Assembly: GCA_964437415.1 (NCBI GenBank) | Contig: CAYTGN010000003.1 | Span: 218,779 to 282,778, forward strand | Direction: 5' to 3' | Source of the DNA: CADEDV01 sp964437415 | GTDB lineage: Bacteria > Bacteroidota > Bacteroidia > Chitinophagales > Chitinophagaceae | DNA: 64,000 bases | Part shown: one piece after another, positions 1 through 8,457 of the stretch | Numbering within the stretch: the stretch's first letter is position 1 | Layout: each line of letters begins with the position of its first letter | Translations under genes and position numbers: made by a program | The notes under the pieces: model-generated | The model's database searches: none | Told to the model about the DNA's origin: nothing | Seen by the model: only the letters and a program-made list of their open reading frames with translations

Positions 1-1081
1 TTATAAAGAAGGCAGCATCACCCTTACCAGGTCGCTGACCATACTTGGAAAAGACTACCCGGTACTGGATGGTGAAAACAAATACGAAATATTGCTTGTC
101 AGCGGAAAAAACATAGTCATTAAAGGAATTGAATTCCAAAACTCAGGATACTCAGCGATGAATGATTTTGCCTCTGTGAAACTGGTTGACTGCAAAAATA
201 TCACGATTGAAAATAATATTATCAGTAATGCCTACTTTGCCGTACATATTTCCAATACAAAAAATGCGGTCGTCCGGGGCAATAGAATAACCGGTACCCG
301 GACCTCTGAACAACTTAGCGGCAATGGTATCCATTTATGGAAATCAAGTCATGCCTTAATTGAAAACAATCATATACAAGGACACCGGGATGGTATTTAC
401 TTTGAATTTGTCACCGAGTCGCATATCCGGAATAATCTCAGTGAAAAGAATATTCGCTACGGGCTTCACTTTATGTTTTCCAATGATGACCACTACGAGA
501 ACAATACTTTCCGGAACAATGGCGCCGGTGTGGCTGTGATGTATTCCAAAAAAGTGTGGATGGAGAAAAATCATTTTGAACTAAACTGGGGGCCCTCTGC
601 ATATGGCATCCTGCTAAAAGATATTACTGACAGCCATATTGAGCAAAATACATTCCTGAAAAACACAGTAGGCATCCATATGGAAGGCAGCAGCCGGATT
701 GAAATACAGAAAAACCTCTTTAAGCAAAACGGCTGGGCTATCAAGGTGCAGGCCAGTTGTGATGACAATGTTTTCCAATTCAACAATTTCACCGGCAACA
801 GTTTTGATGTAGGCACCAATGGCACCATGGTGCTGAACAAATTCTCACAGAACTACTGGGATAAATATGAGGGCTATGACATCAACAAAGACGGCATCGG
901 CGATGTGTCCTATCACCCGGTCAGTATGTACTCTATGATCATCGAACAAAACCCGACAACGCTGATGTTATACCGGAGTTTTTTGGTTTCTCTACTGGAC
1001 AAAGCAGAAAAAGCCATTCCGGGATTAACACCGCAATCTCTTTTCGACGATAAACCCATGATGAAATTTTTAAAGCTATGA
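1..1081 (+). CDS. nosD: NosD, nitrous oxide reductase maturation protein (5' partial)
   Basis: Periplasmic protein needed with NosF and NosY to build the copper-sulfide centre of N2O reductase. The reading frame (codons from base 2) is open to the left edge, so the N-terminus lies outside the window; the internal TTG at base 92 is not a credible start. The protein is a right-handed parallel beta-helix of the CASH/NosD type: a ladder of short repeats such as ITIENNIISNAYFAVHIS and IEQNTFLKNTVGIHMEG, ending with the family block NYWDKYEGYDINKDGIGD. Its stop overlaps the nosF start by four bases (ATGA), so translation is coupled. The nosD-nosF-nosY order is the usual one; nosZ is expected upstream. 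The family call is firm. Confidence 0.93.
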   Translation, partial: YKEGSITLTRSLTILGKDYPVLDGENKYEILLVSGKNIVIKGIEFQNSGYSAMNDFASVKLVDCKNITIENNIISNAYFAVHISNTKNAVVRGNRITGTRTSEQLSGNGIHLWKSSHALIENNHIQGHRDGIYFEFVTESHIRNNLSEKNIRYGLHFMFSNDDHYENNTFRNNGAGVAVMYSKKVWMEKNHFELNWGPSAYGILLKDITDSHIEQNTFLKNTVGIHMEGSSRIEIQKNLFKQNGWAIKVQASCDDNVFQFNNFTGNSFDVGTNGTMVLNKFSQNYWDKYEGYDINKDGIGDVSYHPVSMYSMIIEQNPTTLMLYRSFLVSLLDKAEKAIPGLTPQSLFDDKPMMKFLKL

Positions 1082-1851
1082 TCCGCATCGAACAGGTTAG
1101 TAAACGATTCAGAAAGCTGCAAGCACTAAGTGAAATATCTGCTGCCTTTGATAAAGGCCAGGTTATTTCGCTGATCGGCCCTAACGCTTCGGGCAAAACA
1201 ACACTGATCAAATGCATCCTCGGAATGGTCAGGCCAGATACCGGGAAAATTATTGTAAATGATACTCTCATTACTGATGATCCTGCTTATCGGAGTGATA
1301 TAGGCTATATGCCCCAGATCGGACGCTACCCGGATAATATGAAAGTGGGCCAGTTATTTGAAATGATGAAAAAGTTCAGAAATGTGAAAGATGCTGAGAC
1401 CGACACAGAATTGCTGGAGAAATTCAATATCCATATGATCCTCGAAAAGCCAATGCGTACCCTCAGCGGCGGAACCCGTCAAAAGGTTAGTGCGGCATTG
1501 GCTTTTTTGTTTGATCCTTCCATTCTTATCCTGGATGAACCCACCGCCGGGCTCGACCCGCTTTCATCAGAGATACTGAAAGAAAAGATCATTGCAGAAA
1601 AGAAGAAAAATAAACTCATACTTATCACCTCGCATGTGCTGAGTGATCTTGAAGAACTGACCACTCATATCATGTACCTACAGGAAGGGAAACTACAGTT
1701 CATCAAAGACCTTGAAACATTGCAGGAAGAGACCGGTGAGATCAAACTAGGCAAAGCCATTGCAAAAGTGATGAAGGGCTTTCAGCCTGACAGCAAATGG
1801 GTGGACAAAATATTTTCAGTAAATGAAATGAAAGAACGTTCAAAACAATAG
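1078..1851 (+). CDS. nosF: NosF, ABC transporter ATP-binding protein for Nos maturation
   Basis: ATPase subunit of the NosFY(D) ABC system that energises copper-sulfur centre assembly of N2O reductase. Visible motifs are Walker A GPNASGKTT (about residues 34-42), the ABC signature LSGGTRQKV (about 128-136), Walker B ILILDEPTAGLDP (about 150) and the H-loop LITSHV. Length (257 aa) is normal for NosF. It overlaps nosD by four bases, and nosY begins two bases after its stop, so the three form one operon. Without this context it would be called only a generic ABC ATPase; the neighbours make NosF the specific call. Confidence 0.93.
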   Translation: MIRIEQVSKRFRKLQALSEISAAFDKGQVISLIGPNASGKTTLIKCILGMVRPDTGKIIVNDTLITDDPAYRSDIGYMPQIGRYPDNMKVGQLFEMMKKFRNVKDAETDTELLEKFNIHMILEKPMRTLSGGTRQKVSAALAFLFDPSILILDEPTAGLDPLSSEILKEKIIAEKKKNKLILITSHVLSDLEELTTHIMYLQEGKLQFIKDLETLQEETGEIKLGKAIAKVMKGFQPDSKWVDKIFSVNEMKERSKQ

Positions 1852-1853
1852 CC

Positions 1854-2621
1854 ATGTTCAAATTATCCAGATACGTTTTATATGATATTCTGCGTAACAA
1901 GATCATTCTCGTTTATACGCTTTTTCTTTTCGTCGTATCAGTAAGCTTGTTCCGAATGGAAGAAAACAGCAGCAGGGCCATGCTCAGTCTGCTGAATATT
2001 GTTCTCATCGTGTTGCCACTGGTTAGTCTTGTGTTCACCACCATACACTATTACAATTCCTATGAATTCATTGAACTGATGCTAGCCCAGCCCATGAGCC
2101 GCACAAGAATCCTTCTGAGTGAGTTTGGCGGTGTTTGCATCTCACTGCTCAGCGCCTTCTGGATCGGAGTGGGTGTTCCTGTATTATTGTTCTCAGCTGA
2201 TGAAACAGGATTTGCCTTGCTGTTTACCGGAACGGCACTGACGGTTGTGTTCACCTCTATTGCGTTTTTAGCCTCTGTAAAATCAAAAGACAAGACAAGA
2301 GGAATAGGTTTTGCGCTGTTGCTTTGGTTTTATTTCGCACTAATATACGATGGCCTGGTATTGCTGATATTGTTTGCGTTCAGCGATTACCCGATGGAAA
2401 AATTCACCCTCTTACTTTCTGCCCTAAACCCGATTGACCTTGGAAGGATTTTCATCATGCTGAAAATGGATATCAGTGCCCTGATGGGCTACACGGGGGC
2501 TTTGTACAAAGATTTCTTTGGCAGCGGCACCGGCATCCTTTTCACAACCGGCATCATGTTGCTATGGGCCGCATTACCACTGTGGCTGGCACTGAAAAGT
2601 TTTAAACGAAAAGACATGTAA
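1854..2621 (+). CDS. nosY: NosY, ABC transporter permease for Nos maturation
   Basis: Integral membrane partner of NosF. The 255-residue protein has about six hydrophobic segments, starting with IILVYTLFLFVVSVSLF (about residues 17-33) and ending with a helix before LKSFKRKDM. The loop after TM2 contains IELMLAQPMSRTRILLSEF, typical of NosY/ABC-2 type permeases. It starts two bases after nosF and is the last gene of the nos group here; the next gene is 28 bases downstream and may be co-transcribed. Confidence comes from family resemblance plus operon position. Confidence 0.9.
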   Translation: MFKLSRYVLYDILRNKIILVYTLFLFVVSVSLFRMEENSSRAMLSLLNIVLIVLPLVSLVFTTIHYYNSYEFIELMLAQPMSRTRILLSEFGGVCISLLSAFWIGVGVPVLLFSADETGFALLFTGTALTVVFTSIAFLASVKSKDKTRGIGFALLLWFYFALIYDGLVLLILFAFSDYPMEKFTLLLSALNPIDLGRIFIMLKMDISALMGYTGALYKDFFGSGTGILFTTGIMLLWAALPLWLALKSFKRKDM

Positions 2622-2649
2622 TTACTTACTCTCCTAAAAATATATTAGC

Positions 2650-3396
2650 ATGAACGAACTAAGTAACCAAACCCTGGCCCAAATCGTCACCGGCAATCAT
2701 CGCACCGCAGCCATATTTGAAAAATATCATCTTGACTTTTGCTGCAAAGGGAAAAGATCGCTGAAACAGGCCTGTACTGAACAGAACATTGCTATCGATG
2801 AATTGCTGAATGAATTAAAAAACCTGCCATCAAATACCATTAACGGCGGCCAGGCCTCATTTCCTTTTGACAAACTTGGTTTGTCACAACTCGCAGAGTA
2901 CATTGTAAGTACTCACCATGATTATGTAAAAAAAGAACTGCCGCAATTATTCGCATATATACAAAAGGTAGCATCAAAGCACGGCGGGCGGCATCCTGAG
3001 CTGTTCAAAATCTTTGAACTGGTGACTGCATTGAAAGAAGAAATGGAATTGCATATGCAAAAAGAAGAGGATGTGCTGTTTCCCCGGATAAAAGAAATAG
3101 AAAAAACAGCACAAGAACCGGAAGAAAATTACAGGCTCAGCATTTCCTACCTGCAGGGACCGGTAACAATAATGGAACAGGAACATGACCATGCCGGTTC
3201 CCTGATGGAAGAAATTAGAACCCTGAGTAATAATTATAAAGCGCCTGCTGACGCCTGCACTACTTATCAGCTGACCTATGCGTCACTACAGGCATTTGAA
3301 ATCGATCTTCACCAGCATGTGCACTTAGAGAATAATATTCTTTTCCCGAAAGCAATCGAATTGATGAAATCACTGAGGCAAACAAGCCTGAACTGA
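2650..3396 (+). CDS. ric: Iron-sulfur cluster repair di-iron protein (Ric/ScdA/YtfE)
   Basis: Repairs Fe-S clusters damaged by nitric oxide or peroxide. The N-terminal DUF542 domain carries the diagnostic DFCCKG (residues 29-34) after an FEKYHLDF helix. The remaining about 160 residues are a hemerythrin-like four-helix bundle with the expected iron ligands: STHHDYV, ELHMQKEEDVLFPR, MEQEHDHAG and HQHVHLENNILFP. Length (248 aa) fits the family. It follows nosDFY closely and precedes a strong hairpin terminator, so it is plausibly part of the same N-oxide-responsive unit, which agrees with its role in nitrosative stress. Confidence 0.93.
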   Translation: MNELSNQTLAQIVTGNHRTAAIFEKYHLDFCCKGKRSLKQACTEQNIAIDELLNELKNLPSNTINGGQASFPFDKLGLSQLAEYIVSTHHDYVKKELPQLFAYIQKVASKHGGRHPELFKIFELVTALKEEMELHMQKEEDVLFPRIKEIEKTAQEPEENYRLSISYLQGPVTIMEQEHDHAGSLMEEIRTLSNNYKAPADACTTYQLTYASLQAFEIDLHQHVHLENNILFPKAIELMKSLRQTSLN

Positions 3397-3416
3397 CTAC
3401 CTGAACAGCATTAAAC

Positions 3417-3452
3417 AATTGAAGGCCCGGCACAGTGTCCGGGCCTTCAATT
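3417..3452 (+). terminator. Strong rho-independent-type hairpin after ric
   Basis: A perfect 14-bp inverted repeat (arms 3417-3430 and 3439-3452) with an 8-base loop lies 20 bases after the ric stop and ends in a short T run. It separates the nos/ric group from the oxidase operon. The upstream arm is also A-rich at its base, so it could terminate in either direction. Confidence 0.8.
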
Positions 3453-3550
3453 TACTCAGTGCCCGGCTTGTGACCTTCCTCATTCGTCCACCTGACGAAA
3501 ATCAGCCCCCCTTCCTCGGGCAGGTCATATCCCCTTTTTTGGCCCACGGG

Positions 3551-3558
3551 TACTTTTG
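3551..3558 (+). promoter_or_regulatory. Candidate Bacteroidota -7 box for the oxidase operon
   Basis: TACTTTTG fits the Bacteroidota -7 consensus TAnnTTTG and sits 25 bases before the subunit IIa start, just after the terminator. I see no convincing TTG at the -33 position, so this is a candidate only. Confidence 0.35.
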
Positions 3559-3583
3559 ACCCCGCAACATCAAAACAATCTTT

Positions 3584-3706
3584 ATGGAATCACCCCAGGA
3601 AAAAAAATTCATCCCCAAAGGAGCGATGGCTTTTTTCATATTGCTCATCATCCTCACTCTTGCCTTTTGGTATGGTATATATGCTTTAATGATCGAACGC
3701 ACCTAA
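3584..3706 (+). CDS. Cytochrome ba3-type oxidase small subunit IIa (40 aa)
   Basis: A 40-residue open frame directly before the oxidase subunit II gene. It has a short charged N-terminus, the motif FIPKGAM (residues 9-15), and one transmembrane helix about residues 17-36 (FFILLIILTLAFWYGIYAL), ending in ERT. This matches the single-helix subunit IIa of ba3/B-type heme-copper oxidases (Thermus CbaD, about 34 aa), including the KGA...FWxGxYA pattern. It is easily missed because of its size. The stop is 10 bases before the subunit II start. In this family the helix supplies the second membrane span that subunit II lacks. Confidence 0.85.
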   Translation: MESPQEKKFIPKGAMAFFILLIILTLAFWYGIYALMIERT

Positions 3707-3716
3707 AACAAACGCT

Positions 3717-4175
3717 ATGACAATAGATAAATCAGAAAAAAAGATATTGGGCATCACCCTCGCTTTGATCGGCCTGTTTGTTTTTTCCCTGCTCTATGCC
3801 AAAAACAAATACAAAAGCGATGTGCCTGAATGTCTGCCCTATGATAAGGCTTACACGGAGCCGAAGATCAACCAGCTCGATTCCAATACCTACCAGGTGT
3901 TTTCAGTTGCCTCTATGTGGCAGTTTCAACCGGCAGAAATATATGTTCCTGTTGGCAGTGAAGTGGATTTCTATCTCACATCGAAAGATGTAGTGCACGG
4001 ATTTAATATTTCAGAAAAGAACATCAACATGATGGCCGTGTATGGCGCTATCAACAAAACCACCGTAAAGTTTGATAAACCCGGGGTTTACGATATCGTT
4101 TGCCATGAATATTGCGGTGTGGGTCACCAGAATATGCGGGCACAGGTCATTGTTAATTATCCAGAAGCTAAGTAA
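3717..4175 (+). CDS. cbaB: ba3-type cytochrome c oxidase subunit II
   Basis: CuA-bearing subunit that accepts electrons from cytochrome c. It has one N-terminal membrane anchor (about residues 10-29, ILGITLALIGLFVFSLLYA) followed by a periplasmic cupredoxin domain. CuA ligands are visible: the His of DVVHGFNI and the loop VCHEYCGVGHQNM (Cys, Cys, His, Met). At 152 aa with a single anchor helix it is the short, ba3 (family B) form rather than the long aa3 form, in keeping with the separate IIa peptide upstream. It lies 18 bases before the subunit I gene. Confidence 0.92.
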   Translation: MTIDKSEKKILGITLALIGLFVFSLLYAKNKYKSDVPECLPYDKAYTEPKINQLDSNTYQVFSVASMWQFQPAEIYVPVGSEVDFYLTSKDVVHGFNISEKNINMMAVYGAINKTTVKFDKPGVYDIVCHEYCGVGHQNMRAQVIVNYPEAK

Positions 4176-4193
4176 ACCGAAAACCTTCGAAAC

Positions 4194-5882
4194 ATGCAAG
4201 TATCCAAATCATTCAAACGGGTCATCTTTCTTGAACTGGCTATTCCCGTTGCGCTGCTCACCATTGGCATTTATCACGGCCTGATGCAAACCATTTACAG
4301 GGCCGGTGTGCTGCAACAAACTTCATTTGCAAAATTAGATTATTACCAGGGGCTGACATTGCACGGTGTCATCAACGCCATTGTGCTCACTACATTTTTT
4401 GCAGTTGCCTTTGGACATATCACCATGGCGTTCTACTTTAAAAAAGAGCCCAATAAAAAACTGATGTGGCTCAGCTTCTGGCTGATGCTGACGGGTACCG
4501 TGATGGCTGCATGGGCTATGATCGCTGGTAAAGCGTCTGTATTATACACTTTTTATCCACCTCTGAAAGCCCACCCTTTATTTTATCTCGGCGCAGCATT
4601 ACTCATCATTGGCTCCTGGGTTCCTTTATATGATTGGGCAAAAATGTATAATCGCTGGAAAAAAGAAAATCCCCAAACCAAAACACCGTTGGCGGTGCTC
4701 GGTACACTTATCAATTTTATTATCTGGTTTGTGTGCACATTGGCTGTTGCGTATGAAGTACTGGTGTTATTGATTCCCTGGTCAATGGGATGGACAGATA
4801 CGGTGAATGTGAACCTTGCTAGAACACTGTTCTGGTTCTTTGGCCATGCTCTTGTATATTTCTGGCTGCTGCCGGCTTACATAATGTTTTATACTATTCT
4901 TCCTAAAATTGCCGGGGGTAAATTGTATTCAGATATGGCGGGAAGGATTTCTCTCTTTCTTTTCCTGCTATTTTCGATCCCGGTTGGTGTTCACCACCAG
5001 TATAGCGACCCCACCATCACCCAGGGTGTAAAATTTTTGCACGGCATGCTCACTTATGGGGTAGCCATACCCAGTTTCATCACTGCTTTTACCATTGCAG
5101 CTTCACTAGAATATGCAGGACGACAAAGAGGGGCCAAAGGATTGTTTGGCTGGATGGTAAAATTGCCCTGGTTTGATGAAAGAAAATATCTCTTTGCCTA
5201 TTTCATTGGCGGCCTGATACTGTTTGTTTTTGGCGGTGTTACCGGTATCATCAATGCCTCATATTCATTAAATAATGTGGTTCATAACACAGCATGGATG
5301 CCCGGTCACTTTCACATGACGGTCGCTGGTCCTGTTTTCCTCGGTATAGTGGGCATGAGTTTATATATCTATTCAAGGCTGAGTGGTAAAAAAATATTTA
5401 TGCCCAAGATCAACACCATCATCCCTTACCTGTGGGTGATCGGTATGCTGATCTTTTCCTTTGGAATGAGCTGGGGAGGATTGAGAGGAGAACCCAGGAG
5501 AACCAATCTGGGTACTACTTACCTGAACCCGGAAAGTGAATTATTCCGCAGTGACTGGGTGCCCACAACATTGCTGGCGTTGCTTGGTGGCATCATCATG
5601 TTTGTAGCCGGAATGTTATTCATTGTTGTTTTCTTCGGCACTATCCTGCGCAAAAAACAAGAAGAGGGTGTTTTGGAGATACCGGTCAGCGAAGCTTATC
5701 ATGATGAAAAAAGAGTTCCGCTGTTTGACAGGTTCAAACCATGGTTAGTCACCATGATCATCATCATACTGCTGGCTTATATCCCGGCTTTGTTAAATGT
5801 GAACAAGAACAGCGGCCCTGGTGCACCGAGGTTCAGTATTGACAATCCTGTTCCCGAAGCAAGTCTCAAAACCCGGCAATGA
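4194..5882 (+). CDS. cbaA: ba3-type cytochrome c oxidase subunit I
   Basis: Catalytic heme-copper subunit that reduces O2 and pumps protons. The 562-residue protein has at least 12 membrane helices. Key ligands are visible: the heme His in LTLHGVINAIVL, CuB site FGHALVYFWLLPAY, the paired histidines in GVHHQYSDP, and the heme-ligand pair in WMPGHFHMTVAGP. The YFWLLPAY form and absence of canonical D-channel motifs fit the B (ba3) family. Its stop overlaps the SCO start by four bases (ATGA). Together with IIa, II, SCO and cytochrome c this is a full high-affinity oxidase operon. Confidence 0.93.
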   Translation: MQVSKSFKRVIFLELAIPVALLTIGIYHGLMQTIYRAGVLQQTSFAKLDYYQGLTLHGVINAIVLTTFFAVAFGHITMAFYFKKEPNKKLMWLSFWLMLTGTVMAAWAMIAGKASVLYTFYPPLKAHPLFYLGAALLIIGSWVPLYDWAKMYNRWKKENPQTKTPLAVLGTLINFIIWFVCTLAVAYEVLVLLIPWSMGWTDTVNVNLARTLFWFFGHALVYFWLLPAYIMFYTILPKIAGGKLYSDMAGRISLFLFLLFSIPVGVHHQYSDPTITQGVKFLHGMLTYGVAIPSFITAFTIAASLEYAGRQRGAKGLFGWMVKLPWFDERKYLFAYFIGGLILFVFGGVTGIINASYSLNNVVHNTAWMPGHFHMTVAGPVFLGIVGMSLYIYSRLSGKKIFMPKINTIIPYLWVIGMLIFSFGMSWGGLRGEPRRTNLGTTYLNPESELFRSDWVPTTLLALLGGIIMFVAGMLFIVVFFGTILRKKQEEGVLEIPVSEAYHDEKRVPLFDRFKPWLVTMIIIILLAYIPALLNVNKNSGPGAPRFSIDNPVPEASLKTRQ

Positions 5883-6499
5883 AAAAAATATCAACGATAC
5901 GTTGGTTTATACTGGCGGTTTTCATACTTCCTGCCATTGCATGGCTGTTGCTCAACTGGTATGAAAGCAAGATTGAGCGGTTGCCTGTATTGGGGAAAAC
6001 CTCTGCTCATCGTATAGCTGATTTTTTATTTGTAAACCAGGATGACAAGGCAATAAGTATTGACAAATGGAGCAATAAGATCGTTGTCGCAAATTTCTTC
6101 TTTACTCATTGCCCTGTGATCTGTCCCAAAATGACCAAAAGCCTTATCAGGGTGAACGAAGCCTTTGCAGATGAACTATCGCTTCAGTTTGCCTCTTTCA
6201 CAGTCGATCCGGAAAGAGACAGTCCGGAAACTTTGAAAAAATTTGCTGTCCGTTTCGGACTTAACACAAAAAAATGGGACTTGCTGACAGGAGATAAAAA
6301 GGAGCTTTATAAAACGGCCCGCAACAGTTTTATGCTGGTTGCTACAGATGGCGATGGCGGCCCTGATGATTTTATACATAGTGAAAACCTGGTGCTGATT
6401 GACCAGCAAAAAAGGATAAGAGGCTATTATGATGGCACCAGCAAAAAAGAAGTTGATCAATTGATAACCGACATAAAAAAACTGAAACATGAAAACTAA
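5879..6499 (+). CDS. SCO1/SenC family copper chaperone
   Basis: Membrane-anchored thioredoxin-fold protein that delivers copper to the CuA site of subunit II. It has an N-terminal helix (about residues 9-27), the copper-binding CPVICPKM (CxxxC) after NFFFTHC, and the third ligand His in FIHSENLVLID. The SVD-type family block appears as FTVDPERDSPETL. Length (206 aa) is typical. It overlaps the subunit I gene by four bases and the cytochrome c gene by about ten, so the three are tightly coupled. Confidence 0.92.
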   Translation: MKKISTIRWFILAVFILPAIAWLLLNWYESKIERLPVLGKTSAHRIADFLFVNQDDKAISIDKWSNKIVVANFFFTHCPVICPKMTKSLIRVNEAFADELSLQFASFTVDPERDSPETLKKFAVRFGLNTKKWDLLTGDKKELYKTARNSFMLVATDGDGGPDDFIHSENLVLIDQQKRIRGYYDGTSKKEVDQLITDIKKLKHEN

Positions 6500-7034
6500 G
6501 TGGCTTATATCTGGTATAACATTATTATTAGCGATAGCCGGGCCTGTAAAAGCGACCCCGATAGAAGAAGGCAAAACACTTTTTATGACCCGTTGCGCTG
6601 CCTGTCACAATGTAAACAAACCAATGACGGGACCGGCACTGGCAGGCATTGATGAAAAGCGTTCGCTTGACTGGATCATCAGTTTTGTGAAATCATCCCA
6701 GGCATTGGTGAAAAATGGGGATAAGGATGCAGTTGCAGTATATGAACAGTTCAACCGCATCCCAATGCCGGATCACCCAGACCTCACAGATGAAAACATC
6801 AAAAATATTATTGAATATATCAAAGCCGAAAGCAAACCAGAGTCAGCAGAAACAGCTCCCTTTGCAAAACCCGGGAAGAAAAGAGAGGATTACAAACCGC
6901 TTACCCTGCAAAAAGACTACTTATTCTTTATAGGATTCCTGGTGGTGGTTGGGTTGCTCATTTCCTCGCTGCTGTTTGCTGTAAGAATGAAATATTTCCA
7001 GCATAAGGCGCTGGAAGAAAAAGATCCTGCTTAG
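6489..7034 (+). CDS. Membrane-anchored c-type cytochrome
   Basis: Single-heme cytochrome c, the probable electron donor to the ba3 oxidase. It has a signal peptide (cleavage likely near PVKA-TP, residue 22), the heme site RCAACH (residues 35-40), and a probable axial Met in RIPMPDHPDLT. A C-terminal membrane helix (about residues 144-165, LFFIGFLVVVGLLISSLLFA) tethers it to the membrane, an arrangement seen in Bacteroidota respiratory cytochromes. It overlaps the SCO gene and is followed by a terminator. Confidence 0.88.
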   Translation: MKTKWLISGITLLLAIAGPVKATPIEEGKTLFMTRCAACHNVNKPMTGPALAGIDEKRSLDWIISFVKSSQALVKNGDKDAVAVYEQFNRIPMPDHPDLTDENIKNIIEYIKAESKPESAETAPFAKPGKKREDYKPLTLQKDYLFFIGFLVVVGLLISSLLFAVRMKYFQHKALEEKDPA

Positions 7035-7064
7035 GCAGGAATCGTTGGTTTTCGTTTCGATTAC

Positions 7065-7094
7065 AACCCCCGGTTCCCCGGGGGTTTCATTTTT
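7065..7094 (+). terminator. Rho-independent terminator of the oxidase operon
   Basis: Perfect 9-bp GC-rich stem (7065-7073 with 7078-7086), 4-base loop, followed by a T-rich tract. It lies 30 bases after the cytochrome c stop. Confidence 0.8.
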
Positions 7095-7126
7095 AATCCC
7101 CGCCCGGATTGATTAATTTTACTGTT

Positions 7127-7504
7127 ATGCTAAAAATGCTTTTGACCTGTTTGTTGTTTGGACTGTTTGTATCCTGCTCAAAAAATAATGGCGGAAAAGA
7201 TAGTGAACTGCCGGCGATAGTTATTGTTTCCCCAACCAATAACCAGCTATTTAATGGCGGAGAAACGGTGACGATCAATGCCACACTTACAGACAACAAA
7301 AGAATAGCAGAAGTACATGTGCATGTTACTAATAATACAAGCGGAGCATTGCTGATGGATATTCACCGCTATCCTAATTCTGCGAACTATGCATTGAGCG
7401 AATCATTCATAGCCCAGGCCGGCATTCAGTATAAGATACAATTGCTGGTGAAAGACAATTCTGCCAATGAAAACAATGCATCCGTATTGATTAGTTGCAA
7501 TTGA
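7127..7504 (+). CDS. Small lipoprotein with an Ig/cadherin-like domain
   Basis: A 125-residue predicted lipoprotein. The ATG at 7127 is preferred over an upstream TTG because it gives a compact signal peptide (MLKMLLTCLLFGLF) and a lipobox ending at Cys17 (LFVSC). The mature part begins with a Ser/Asn/Gly-rich spacer, then reads as a beta-sandwich of the kind found after VSPTNNQLFNGGETVTI, resembling bacterial Ig-like or DUF4625-type modules. No enzyme motif is present. It stands alone between the oxidase terminator and the convergent stress-protein gene. Function unknown; surface or periplasmic location is inferred from the lipobox. Confidence 0.7.
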   Translation: MLKMLLTCLLFGLFVSCSKNNGGKDSELPAIVIVSPTNNQLFNGGETVTINATLTDNKRIAEVHVHVTNNTSGALLMDIHRYPNSANYALSESFIAQAGIQYKIQLLVKDNSANENNASVLISCN

Positions 7505-7512
7505 TGAAAAGC

Positions 7513-8367
7513 CTATTGCTTTGGCGCCACTGTAAGCACAGGTATGTTTGACTCCTTGTACATGTATTTCCCGGTCAGCTTTCCGATCCAGCCTTTAAAA
7601 ACGGATTCTTTGCCGGGATTTACAACGATAAGGTCTGCATTCACTTTTTGTGCATACGCAAGGGTATCTTCTGCATAACTGTTCCCTGTTCTTGAACTGC
7701 AATAAACTTTTACATTCGTATAATCCCTGAGTAATTGATAGGCACGGGTAAGTTGGCGGGTTTCTTTTTCTGAATCCTGGCCGTTGCTTTCGGATCTGCC
7801 CATCAGGTGAATGACCCCATTCATTTTACGAGCCATATAAGTGGCAGCGGTCAGTTTTCGCACAGGCAGAAAATCGGCAACAGGCACAACGATATTTTGC
7901 AGGTGAGTGATATCAAAATCTTTAGTGACGGTGAGAACGGGGCATTGGGTTTGCAGTGTCAGCCTGTTGATATTGATGCGGTATAATAGTGCGCCAAGAA
8001 ATTTTTTTTCATTGCGGGGAATAACAACCAGGTCAATCCGGCTTTTGATCACCTGTTCCTTTACTACAACATACCAGTTTCCAGCTGTTACATCTGTTGT
8101 CATTTTTAACCCTGTAGCAAGACGGCTGCGGTATTGCTTCCCCAAATTGTTCATCTTTTCTTCCAGCTCTTCCCGGTTATTATTGTAAAGTGTACCGGAA
8201 AAATGCCCGTCATACAAAAAAGGAATAGCCATTACCGGGGTCTGAACATATAAGACACGGAGGTCGCATTCAAACTGGTTGGCAATTTCTATTGCCTTTT
8301 CCATCACCATTTCTGTATTGCGATTGAAATTGACAGGTACCAGGATATGATTAAACAGTTTTTCCAT
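7513..8367 (-). CDS. Tandem universal stress protein (UspA family)
   Basis: Two UspA domains in 284 residues, the usual Bacteroidota form. The first half starts NHILVPVNFNRNTE and the second IVVPVADFLPVRKL. The second domain ends with the nucleotide-binding-type glycine stretch before NIPVLTVAP (KGWIGKLTGKYMYKES). The role is stress tolerance, probably by ATP or other ligand binding. It lies 90 bases downstream of the two-component pair and in the same direction, so the pair may control it. The intervening gap holds a small dyad (8408-8420). Confidence 0.88.
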   Translation of the reverse strand: MEKLFNHILVPVNFNRNTEMVMEKAIEIANQFECDLRVLYVQTPVMAIPFLYDGHFSGTLYNNNREELEEKMNNLGKQYRSRLATGLKMTTDVTAGNWYVVVKEQVIKSRIDLVVIPRNEKKFLGALLYRININRLTLQTQCPVLTVTKDFDITHLQNIVVPVADFLPVRKLTAATYMARKMNGVIHLMGRSESNGQDSEKETRQLTRAYQLLRDYTNVKVYCSSRTGNSYAEDTLAYAQKVNADLIVVNPGKESVFKGWIGKLTGKYMYKESNIPVLTVAPKQ

Positions 8368-8394
8368 GAATTGTCAGTAACACAGCCTCTAAAA

Positions 8395-8426
8395 CATGTT
8401 AAATTACCTCTCTAGGAGAGAACATG
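8395..8426. promoter_or_regulatory. Small nested dyad between kinase and universal stress gene
   Basis: A 5-bp stem with a TAG loop (8408-8420) sits inside a second inverted pair, catgtt (8395-8400) and aacatg (8421-8426). It lies about 30 bases before the stress-protein start. It could be an operator for the adjacent response regulator or a weak terminator; the sequence alone does not decide. Confidence 0.25.
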
Positions 8427-8457
8427 GCATATTCAGCGATTAGAAAAAAATTAAAAC

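Noticed and set aside
92..1081. Start of nosD at the TTG at 92
   Set aside because: The frame is open and family-like from base 2 (GKDYPVLDGENKYEIL precedes the TTG), so the gene begins outside the window.
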